From NCBI GenBank assembly GCA_009926815.1, contig RFOC01000146.1:1-5448 (forward strand): DNA of 5,448 nt, read 5' to 3'. The DNA comes from Planctomycetota bacterium (lineage in GTDB: Bacteria > Planctomycetota > Phycisphaerae > Phycisphaerales > SM1A02). The translations under genes were made by a program, and so were the position numbers. Under the pieces are notes generated by a model. It saw nothing but the letters and a program-made list of their open reading frames with translations, had not been told where the DNA came from and ran no database searches. Below, piece after piece: positions 1 through 5,448 of this stretch (positions are counted from its first letter, which is position 1; every line of letters starts with the position of its first letter).

Positions 1-1616
1 AGCAGCAGGCTGTCGCTCACCTCCAGCATGCTGAAACTGAAGGCCAGCAGCCCCCCCGCCAGCACGCTGGCCCCCACCAGCGGCAGCACGATGCGACGCT
101 GGACCCGCCAGCGGCTCGCACCCAGTCCGATGGCCGCCTCCTCCAGGGTCACGCTGGTCTGCTGCAGGCCGGCCGCCGCGCTTCGGGCCACGTAGGGCAG
201 CCGCCGGACCGCGTAGGCCGTGGCCAGCAGCGGGAAGGGATTGGGATCGGCACCCAGGATGTCCACCAGCGGCCGCAGCGGTGCCTGATGGACCCAGGCG
301 AACCAGGTCGCCGGCAGCAGGGCCTCGGCGGGGCCCGCCAGCCACCCGGGCATGCGGCCTCCGAAGGGCCACTCCAGGCTCATGGCGACGAAGCCGAAGG
401 CCATGACCAGCCCGGGCACCGCCAGCGGAAGCATGACCACCGCGTCGATCGCGCCACGGCCGCGGATCTTCCCGCGCACCACCAGCCGGGCGGCCATCAG
501 GCCCACCACCACCGCCGCCGCCGTGGCGCACACCGACAGCAGCAGGCTGTTGCGGATGCTCCGAACCGCCAGGGGGTGCGTCATGGCCTCTCGCCATCCC
601 TCCAGGGTGAACGCGTCGGGCATCACGGTTCCATACCAGCGTCCCGGCGGCGACAGACTGGCCAGCAGCGTGGCCAGATGCGGCAAGGCGGCCACCAGGG
701 CCACCGTGCCCAGCCCCAGCCAGCACGCCCCGGCGCGCCATCCGCGAAGCGGCCGTTCATGCCGCTGCATGGAAGCCTTCGCCTGCATCGCATCGGCGCC
801 CCTGCCCACTGCACGGCGACCAAGCAGGTACATGAGCACCGCCACGGTCAGCATGACCGCCACCAGCGCATAGGGCCTTCGACTGGTCTCCATCTCCTTC
901 AGGCCCTCGAAGATCTGCACGCTGGTCACGCTGCGGTACTCGAACATGAGCGGCGTGCCCAGTTCCGTGAAGGCCCAGATGAACACGATCACGGCGCCGG
1001 CGAACGCGCCAGGCCGGATCAGCGGCAGCGTGATGCGACGGAAGCGCCGCCAGCCGCCGGCACCCAGCCCCGCACCGGCCTCGTCCAGCGTCGGATCCAG
1101 GTTGGCCAGTGCCGCCGTCAGATTGAGCAGCACGATCGGATACAGCGACAGCGTCTCCAGCAGCACCACCGACCAGAGCCCGCCCCGGCCGGTGAAGTCG
1201 ATCGCCTCGCGGATCAACCCCATGTCCAGCAGCAGCGCGTTGAAGGCGCCCTCCCGACCCAGCAGGTGCCGCAGGCCGATCGCGCCCACGAAGGGCGGCA
1301 GGATCATGGGCAGCAGCAGCAGGCCCCAGAGCAGCGAGCGGCCTCGAAAGGCGAATCGCGACAGCACCCAGGCTGGACCGAACGAGAGCATGAGCGTGCC
1401 GGCGGTCACGCACGAGGCGATCACCATCGCGTGCACGAGCCCTGTCCGCGTCACGGGATCCCGGAAGACCTCCACCACATGCCACGTCGTCCAGCCCGTG
1501 TCGTCATGGGTGCGGAAGGCCCCCTGCACCGCCAGCCACATGGGCCACAGCATGCACACCGCCAGCACCATCCCCAGCACCAGCAGTTGCAGGCGTTCGC
1601 GGGTGCGGCGACTCAC
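1..1616 (-). CDS. ABC transporter permease, FbpB/ThiP-type, two fused permease domains (C-terminus outside window)
   Basis: Inner-membrane permease of a binding-protein-dependent ABC importer. The FbpB/ThiP family (COG1178 type) takes up ferric iron, thiamine or phosphonates; the substrate cannot be read here. The minus frame is open from GTG 1616 to the window edge, giving 538 codons beginning VSRRTRERLQLLVLGMVLAV. It has about eleven hydrophobic segments (first at residues 8-30, last at about 512-538). Each half carries an EAA loop that contacts the ATPase: DEAGAGLGAGGWRRFRRI from residue 178, and EEAAIGLGASRWRVQRRIVL from residue 492. A polar linker at about 265-297 joins the halves. Family members are usually about 540-580 residues, so only a short C-terminal piece is missing. 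GTG 1616 is chosen because an in-frame TGA (the stop of the preceding gene) lies eight codons upstream and the first helix begins just after it. No clear ribosome binding site is seen. The partner ATPase and binding protein are not in the window. Confidence 0.9.
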   Translation of the reverse strand, partial: MSRRTRERLQLLVLGMVLAVCMLWPMWLAVQGAFRTHDDTGWTTWHVVEVFRDPVTRTGLVHAMVIASCVTAGTLMLSFGPAWVLSRFAFRGRSLLWGLLLLPMILPPFVGAIGLRHLLGREGAFNALLLDMGLIREAIDFTGRGGLWSVVLLETLSLYPIVLLNLTAALANLDPTLDEAGAGLGAGGWRRFRRITLPLIRPGAFAGAVIVFIWAFTELGTPLMFEYRSVTSVQIFEGLKEMETSRRPYALVAVMLTVAVLMYLLGRRAVGRGADAMQAKASMQRHERPLRGWRAGACWLGLGTVALVAALPHLATLLASLSPPGRWYGTVMPDAFTLEGWREAMTHPLAVRSIRNSLLLSVCATAAAVVVGLMAARLVVRGKIRGRGAIDAVVMLPLAVPGLVMAFGFVAMSLEWPFGGRMPGWLAGPAEALLPATWFAWVHQAPLRPLVDILGADPNPFPLLATAYAVRRLPYVARSAAAGLQQTSVTLEEAAIGLGASRWRVQRRIVLPLVGASVLAGGLLAFSFSMLEVSDSLL

Positions 1617-1637
1617 GCACCGCAGTCTACGCGGCGC

Positions 1638-3914
1638 TCAGTCGAAGCAGATCAGCAGCGAACCGATGTCCGCGGCATCCACCTCGCCGCTGCCATCCAG
1701 GTCACCCGCCGGTCCGGATCCCCCAAACAGCACCAGCAGGCTGCCGATGTCGGCGGCGTCGACGCTGCCACTGCCATCCAGGTCGCACCCGATCTTGCCC
1801 GATCGATCCTCGATCGACATCCACCAGGCACCCCCGAACAGGCCAGGCTGCGTGGTGTCCTCGGGGTCCGTGATCGGACACGGCTGGCCGTCGCGCAACG
1901 CCTGCAGCGGCGTGGCCATGGACACGAACACCCGATGACTTCCCGCTGGCAGCATGCGGTCGATGCGGGCCACGCCACCCGGGAGCGCGAACGCCTCGGC
2001 GAGGGTCTGAAGCGGCCCCTCGCAGGGTCCCCCGGCCAGCACCAGGTGCGCCGGGAACTCCGGCCGCAGTTCAAGGCGGACCAGAGCCGGTGCAGCCAGC
2101 GTGAGAAGGTGGGCGTCCACGTCCCGGACGCCGAATGCCTGCACCCGTCCGGAGCGGCGCTGGCCCGTGACCACCGGAACGAAGTTGGGTGCCGAGCGGT
2201 TGCCGCATCCCTCGGAGAGCCTCTGCCCGCAGGGCTCCGCCTCGTCGATCGCGTCGGCCGGCACTTCCAGCACCGGAGGCTCCACGCCACAGGCCAGGCG
2301 GGCCAGTTCCACGCACAGCTCATCCCACACCCCGTCGCACACCGGATCCAGTCGACGCACGCGTTCGCAGCAGACGGCGTCATCGCATCCCGCCTCGCCG
2401 TGCGGCAGCAGGCAGTTCCCGGGACTCGGACACACCAGACCCGCGCACTCGCTGTCGGCCCAGTCCACGCAGGCCTGGTCCCACGCGGTCTCGCAGCACT
2501 CCGGCAGCAGCAGACAGACCTTCTCGCAGCAACTCGGCGTGTAGCACCCGGGCGTCGCATGCGGTTCATCGCAGCGACCCGCCTCGGGTCCGCAGGCGGA
2601 TGGCATGGAACGCGTCCCGAGTCGCGCCTCGGGACCAGCCGCTGCGGGCGAGGGTCCCACATCGAGGAGTCGCTGCATCTCGCGGGACGCGTCCGTCACT
2701 TCCGAGGGTTCATCCAGGTGCATGCGCGCCAGGCGGCGAGCCGGCGGCACCCCAGCGGGTCCCAGATTCCTCAGCCGAAGCACTCGCGACTCGCTTGCAT
2801 CACAGACCAGCAGATCACGCCTTCCATCACCGTCCACATCGCCCGCCACCACGTGCCGGAGAAAGGAGCCCTCGAGCAGCGGCACCGCGGCCCGCAACTG
2901 GATCTGACCAGGCGAGGAGACGTTCTCCATCGCCACCAGCTGGCCCTCGAGCACCGAGAGGCTCAGCACGTCCCGGTCACCATCGCCATCCAGGTCGGCG
3001 GTCACCGCCCGGAATCCTCGTCCGAGCGTCGGGCCGGGCCATGATTGCCAGGCCCCGGGCACTCCCCCAGGCTCACCTCGCCACACCAGGAGCGGGTTGA
3101 GCCCGGTGGTGGTCAGCGACTGCGAGATCCACTCCTCCAGGCCATCACCATCCAGATCGGCCAGTTCACCGAACGAGATGCCCGGCAGGGTGCCCTGCAC
3201 GGATGGCACGGACCAGCTGGTCTCGGGAAGCCAGCCTGCCGCGGAAGCGGCTCGCAGGTTCAGACGGCCACCCCCCACCGAGATGTCCGCCAGCGAGGCG
3301 CCCTCGGTCGCCGGACGCAGCGCCACCCAGCTCTGGCCCGGAGATCCCACGCTCCATCGGTTCACGCCCATCTCCGTGCCGGCCTCGAACTGCATCTGTC
3401 CCAGGTTGCGGAGCACGCGAAGCGTTCCCGATCGCGCGTTGCAGGCCACCACGTCCGGCTTCGCATCGCCATCCACATCACCCACCGCCACGCAGCGGCA
3501 TTCCCGCCCCGTCCAGATGAAGCGAACGGGATCGAAGGAGCCATCACCTCGCCCGCGCAGGATCGCCACGCCACCCCGGATGTTCCGGACGGCGAGCACC
3601 ACGTCCAGATGGCCGTCGGCGTCCAGGTCCGCGGCCTCGGCCCAGTCCGTCTGCCCTCCCACCTGCAGGTGCTCCACGACCGGGGCGACGGCCCCCACGC
3701 CGCGAATCAAGGCGACGGTGCCATCCGTGTTCCGACCGGGGACCAGCAGGTCCGCCTGGCCATCACCATCGAAGTCGGCCAGGACCGGCTGCGTGGGGAA
3801 CGCTCCCTCACCAAGCGGAATGCTCTCGGGTGCCCCGAAGCCCGGAAGATCGGCCCGCGCCGACTGCGCCATCGCGGCGGCCAGGATCACCACCGCTCTG
3901 AGCGTGCCGGGCAT
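1638..3914 (-). CDS. Secreted FG-GAP/VCBS beta-propeller protein with Cys-rich repeats and EF-hand (dockerin-like) tail
   Basis: Complete 758-residue secreted protein of unknown function. Residues 1-21 (MPGTLRAVVILAAAMAQSARA) form a signal peptide with a likely cut before Asp22. Residues about 40-385 form an FG-GAP/VCBS propeller with six Ca-binding DxDxD loops, at 47-55, 96-104, 146-154, 253-261, 307-315 and 359-367. After a linker come two Cys-rich units (441-490 and 495-542), a beta-sandwich at about 570-700 (RDVDAHLLTL, then LELRPEFPAHLVLAGGPC) resembling the PPC-like domain of planctomycete surface proteins, and two EF-hand loops at 711-722 and 738-749. Such propellers usually serve binding or adhesion rather than catalysis, and no catalytic motif is recognised. 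ATG 3914 is chosen because it gives a full signal peptide and lies 7 bases after the upstream stop, which suggests an operon or translational coupling. The architecture is clear; the biological role is not. Confidence 0.9.
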   Translation of the reverse strand: MPGTLRAVVILAAAMAQSARADLPGFGAPESIPLGEGAFPTQPVLADFDGDGQADLLVPGRNTDGTVALIRGVGAVAPVVEHLQVGGQTDWAEAADLDADGHLDVVLAVRNIRGGVAILRGRGDGSFDPVRFIWTGRECRCVAVGDVDGDAKPDVVACNARSGTLRVLRNLGQMQFEAGTEMGVNRWSVGSPGQSWVALRPATEGASLADISVGGGRLNLRAASAAGWLPETSWSVPSVQGTLPGISFGELADLDGDGLEEWISQSLTTTGLNPLLVWRGEPGGVPGAWQSWPGPTLGRGFRAVTADLDGDGDRDVLSLSVLEGQLVAMENVSSPGQIQLRAAVPLLEGSFLRHVVAGDVDGDGRRDLLVCDASESRVLRLRNLGPAGVPPARRLARMHLDEPSEVTDASREMQRLLDVGPSPAAAGPEARLGTRSMPSACGPEAGRCDEPHATPGCYTPSCCEKVCLLLPECCETAWDQACVDWADSECAGLVCPSPGNCLLPHGEAGCDDAVCCERVRRLDPVCDGVWDELCVELARLACGVEPPVLEVPADAIDEAEPCGQRLSEGCGNRSAPNFVPVVTGQRRSGRVQAFGVRDVDAHLLTLAAPALVRLELRPEFPAHLVLAGGPCEGPLQTLAEAFALPGGVARIDRMLPAGSHRVFVSMATPLQALRDGQPCPITDPEDTTQPGLFGGAWWMSIEDRSGKIGCDLDGSGSVDAADIGSLLVLFGGSGPAGDLDGSGEVDAADIGSLLICFD
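1641..1787 (-). repeat. C-terminal EF-hand pair (dockerin-like tail) of the propeller protein
   Basis: Two copies of D-x-D-G-S-G-[SE]-V-D-A-A-D-I-G-S-L-L occur, with loops at 1749-1784 and 1668-1703. Ca ligands at loop positions 1, 3, 5, 7, 9 and 12 (D, D, S, S or E, D, D) are all suitable. The second copy runs to the last residue. Such duplicated loops resemble dockerin type I modules. In Phycisphaerae they form a common C-terminal tail on secreted proteins, and no cohesin partner is visible here. Confidence 0.8.
2289..2594 (-). repeat. Two tandem Cys-rich units (WDxxC type)
   Basis: Unit 1 covers residues 441-490 and unit 2 covers 495-542 of the propeller protein. Both follow C-x5-6-C-x8-GC-x4-CCE[KR]V-...-WDxxC-x7-C. 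Unit 1 has ten Cys (441, 448, 457, 462, 463, 467, 473, 474, 482, 490). Unit 2 has eight (495, 501, 510, 515, 516, 526, 534, 542). The even counts suggest disulfide-stabilised extracellular modules. Similar units are common in Phycisphaerae and related planctomycete surface proteins; their function is not known to me. Confidence 0.75.
2760..3797 (-). repeat. FG-GAP/VCBS propeller repeats within the secreted 758-residue protein
   Basis: Six calcium-loop repeats occur about 50 residues apart: DFDGDGQAD, DLDADGHLD, DVDGDAKPD, DLDGDGLEE, DLDGDGDRD and DVDGDGRRD. The one large gap, 107 residues between the third and fourth loops, is two repeat lengths. A seventh blade probably exists there without its Ca loop. 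The pattern fits a seven-bladed propeller of the integrin-alpha/VCBS type. Confidence 0.8.
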
Positions 3915-3921
3915 GGGTTCG

Positions 3922-5160
3922 TCAGCCGAAGATCAGCAGCAGTTCCGCGATGTCGGCGGAGTCCACGGTGCCGCTGTGATCCAGGTCGGCCCTGGGGTTG
4001 GCGGTGCCGAAGAGCGTGAGCATGGAGCCGATGTCCCCGGCGTCCACGGAGCCGCTGCCGTCGAGATCGCCATCCACGGGACCCAGCGCGGCCTCATCCA
4101 TCACCCAGGTCGCGTAGGCGGTGAACGCCACGGTGCTCGTGTCGGCACGGGAGAGTTCCACCGCGTAATCACCGGGCTCCAGTCCGACCAGGTGCAGCGT
4201 CTCGATGTTGTCCACCACCGAGGTGCTCGACACGTTTCCACCCGCGAAGAACTCGATCCCCGCGTCTCCCTCCAGAGGCTGCAGGGTGCCGCCCTCGACC
4301 AGCTTGTAGAGACGCAGGTTCAGGTTGGCGTAGGTGTAGCTGGCGAAGTTGCTCGCCACGCCGCGCGACCAGTTGATGGTGAAGTCGAAGGCGGGCGTCG
4401 GCCGGTTCACGCGGAATCGCCAGTAGCTCTTCTGCGACGGCGTGATCGTCCCCGTGCCCCAGCCCTGGGCCTCGGTCACGGGAACGGCCGTGGCCACGCT
4501 GCTGGCCCCGTTGATGCGGGTCGCGGTCAGGATGCGGTGCGATCGGTCGATGTTCACCAGGCCGCTGCCGCGCAGCGCATCGATGGGGCGGTTCGTGGTG
4601 CCGCGGTTCACGCCTTCCTGCGGCGCCTCGTTGGACCAGTTCTCGTCGCGCTCCGCGCCGCCGAGCAGGCAGCCCTTGACCACCTGCACCTTCTGCGCCG
4701 CCGTGAGCGAGCTGTAGGCCGAGCCGCCGATCGTCTGGAAGAGCAGCGCGGCGGCGGACCCGACCACCGGGGTCGAGAAACTGGTGAACTGCCCGGGCGC
4801 GATGATGTCGGGCTTCATCCGGCCCGGATGGTCGCCGGTCGCGGTCGTTCCACCCGCCGAGTGCTGCAGGTCCATGCGGCCCACGCTGAGACCGTTGAAC
4901 GTGTCACCCATCATGGGCTGCCGGGCACTGCCCGCGCCGTTGTTCTCGCCGCACACACCCAGCACCCCATCACGGGTCATGATGAAGTCGAGGCGTCGCA
5001 GGGCCTCGCGGTCGAAGGTCTCGTTGCCAGCCCCGAAGGACCCGATCCAGGAATGGTTCATCACGCGGACGGAACTGCCGGGCTGGGCCGTGGGGGCTGA
5101 TGTGCCGCCGCCCACCTTCAGGTTGGTGTTGATCCAGCTGTTGACGTTGTACGCCCATCC
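3922..5160 (-). CDS. Subtilase-type (peptidase S8 fold) secreted protein with EF-hand tail, N-terminus missing
   Basis: C-terminal part of a subtilisin-like secreted protein. Residues are numbered from the formal ATG at 5292, although about residues 1-45 lie antisense to the neighbouring hydrolase and are probably not real. Recognisable S8 elements are the core strand VRVMNHSWIG (75-84), a likely oxyanion Asn in CGENNGAG (114-121, Asn117), and KPDIIAPG followed by TSFSTPVVGSAAALL, with Ser171 as presumed nucleophile. The catalytic Asp and His normally lie further N-terminal and are absent, as is any signal peptide. Residues about 260-397 form a PPC-like beta-sandwich (SYWRFRVNRP, GLEPGDYAVELSR). 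The protein ends in two EF-hand loops (409-420 and 436-447). The gene would act outside the cytoplasm and sits 7 bases before the propeller gene. An in-frame TAA at 5361-5359 closes the frame upstream, so the missing part cannot lie further right. Activity cannot be judged from this fragment. Confidence 0.8.
   Translation of the reverse strand, partial: GWAYNVNSWINTNLKVGGGTSAPTAQPGSSVRVMNHSWIGSFGAGNETFDREALRRLDFIMTRDGVLGVCGENNGAGSARQPMMGDTFNGLSVGRMDLQHSAGGTTATGDHPGRMKPDIIAPGQFTSFSTPVVGSAAALLFQTIGGSAYSSLTAAQKVQVVKGCLLGGAERDENWSNEAPQEGVNRGTTNRPIDALRGSGLVNIDRSHRILTATRINGASSVATAVPVTEAQGWGTGTITPSQKSYWRFRVNRPTPAFDFTINWSRGVASNFASYTYANLNLRLYKLVEGGTLQPLEGDAGIEFFAGGNVSSTSVVDNIETLHLVGLEPGDYAVELSRADTSTVAFTAYATWVMDEAALGPVDGDLDGSGSVDAGDIGSMLTLFGTANPRADLDHSGTVDSADIAELLLIFG
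3925..4068 (-). repeat. C-terminal EF-hand pair (dockerin-like tail) of the subtilase-type protein
   Basis: The loops are DLDGSGSVDAGD (4033-4068) and DLDHSGTVDSAD (3952-3987), each followed by a hydrophobic helix (IGSMLTLFG and IAELLLIFG). They keep all six Ca-ligand positions, although the second copy has His instead of Gly at loop position 4. The tail is clearly homologous to that of the next gene, so both proteins probably share the same fate at the cell surface. Confidence 0.8.
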
Positions 5161-5170
5161 GCTGGAGATG
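5145..5170. other. Head-to-head breakpoint joining two 5'-truncated genes
   Basis: Left of this point the minus strand encodes recognisable subtilase sequence (about WAYNVNSWINTNLK onward). Right of it the plus strand encodes recognisable isochorismatase sequence (LEMPVAITEQ onward). Each gene lacks its own N-terminal portion at the same place, so this cannot be a normal divergent pair with a promoter region between. The breakpoint is placed only to within about 20 bases. No terminal repeat or insertion sequence is visible. Whether it is biological or an assembly or amplification chimera cannot be told from sequence alone. Confidence 0.7.
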
Positions 5171-5448
5171 CCCGTGGCCATCACCGAGCAGGTGCCCGCC
5201 AAGCTGGGGAAGACGGTTCCAGCAATTGTGCAGGCGGCGGGGAAGGTTACGCCGACTTCCAAAAGCACCTTTTCCGCGGTGGAGGCGGGCAAAGCATTGG
5301 GAAAAAAACGTGTGCTGGTGGCGGGGTGCGAGGCCCATGTCTGCGTTCGCCAGACCGTTTACGATCTGAGGCAAAAGGAAGTCCAACCCGTGCTGGTGGC
5401 GGACGCCACGGGATCAAGGCAGGAGGCGGACCGGCAACTGGCGCTGCA
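5162..5448 (+). CDS. Isochorismatase-family cysteine hydrolase, fragment open at both ends
   Basis: The plus frame with codons starting at 5162, 5165 and so on reads LEMPVAITEQVPAKLGKTVP, then SKSTFSAVEAG, then VLVAGCEAHVCVRQTVYDL and VLVADATGSRQEADRQLAL. This is the ordered motif series of isochorismatase-like hydrolases (nicotinamidase/YcaC/ISOC group): PVxxTEQxPxxLGxTVP, K-[ST]-x-FS, GxEAHVCVxQTxxDL and VxDAxxSR. The catalytic Lys is in SKSTFS (codon 5261-5263) and the nucleophilic Cys is in HVCV (codon 5342-5344). The third catalytic residue, Asp, normally lies near the N-terminus and is missing because family similarity stops near 5160. The C-terminus runs off the window. The frame stays open leftward to a TAG at 4715-4717, but that stretch is antisense to the subtilase gene and resembles no hydrolase sequence. 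The substrate cannot be assigned. Base composition is less GC-rich than in the neighbouring genes. Confidence 0.85.
   Translation, partial: MEMPVAITEQVPAKLGKTVPAIVQAAGKVTPTSKSTFSAVEAGKALGKKRVLVAGCEAHVCVRQTVYDLRQKEVQPVLVADATGSRQEADRQLAL

Noticed and set aside
757..1485. Minus-strand 242-codon open frame
   Set aside because: It is out of frame with the permease, whose own frame shows transmembrane helices and EAA loops over the same bases.
1617..1637. Possible terminator or promoter in the gap before the permease
   Set aside because: The gap is only 21 bases, with no stem-loop plus T-run and no recognisable -10/-35 boxes.
288..3044. Very long plus-strand open frame (918 codons), rich in Gln, His, Arg and Pro
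   Set aside because: It lies antisense to the permease and the propeller gene, which have clear domains. The composition is that expected from the complement of high-GC codons, and it has no recognisable motif.
3097..5100. Long plus-strand open frame (667 codons)
   Set aside because: It is antisense to the propeller and subtilase genes, is low in complexity and has no family motif. It is a high-GC shadow.
4718..5161. Leftward extension of the isochorismatase-family frame, open without stops and with possible ATG starts at 4802 and 4979
   Set aside because: Upstream of about 5160 the translation has no hydrolase features and is antisense to conserved subtilase sequence. A call starting there would be an artificial fusion.
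5161..5292. Formal N-terminus of the subtilase frame starting at ATG 5292
   Set aside because: It is antisense to well-conserved isochorismatase codons and has neither a signal peptide nor a subtilase prodomain, so it is unlikely to be native sequence.
5311..5402. A 13-base direct repeat (gtgctggtggcgg) about 78 bases apart
   Set aside because: Both copies encode the VLVA core strands of the same hydrolase domain in the same frame, so coding constraint explains them; it is not an attachment site or mobile-element end.

Overview
The window looks like high-GC (about 65-70%) planctomycete DNA, most likely from the class Phycisphaerae. This is inferred from protein architecture. Two secreted proteins end in paired EF-hand tails of the DLDGSGSVDA(A/G)DIGS type. 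One also carries the Cys-rich WDxxC repeats and the RDxD...EFPA beta-sandwich that often occur together in that group. Clear Shine-Dalgarno sites are absent, which also fits. No RNA gene, CRISPR array, insertion sequence or long intergenic region is visible.

Layout: three genes lie tightly packed on the minus strand and read right to left. The first (about 5160 to 3922) is a subtilase-type (S8) secreted protein that has lost its N-terminal part. Seven bases later comes a complete 758-residue secreted protein (3914 to 1638) with a signal peptide, an FG-GAP/VCBS beta-propeller, two Cys-rich units, a PPC-like sandwich and an EF-hand tail. After 21 more bases a GTG opens a two-domain ABC transporter permease of the FbpB/ThiP type (1616 to beyond position 1), whose C-terminus lies outside the window. 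The spacing suggests one transcript, but a functional link between the surface proteins and the transporter is only a guess. The two EF-hand-tailed proteins probably share an export or surface-retention route.

Right end (about 5160 to 5448): the plus strand encodes the middle of an isochorismatase-family cysteine hydrolase, with its catalytic Lys and Cys visible. Its N-terminus is missing on the left, exactly where the subtilase N-terminus is missing on the right. Two unrelated genes are therefore cut and joined head to head near 5150-5165. This is either a genomic rearrangement or, quite plausibly, a chimeric contig or amplification artefact. It is the main point to check in this window. I see no convincing novel multi-gene system.
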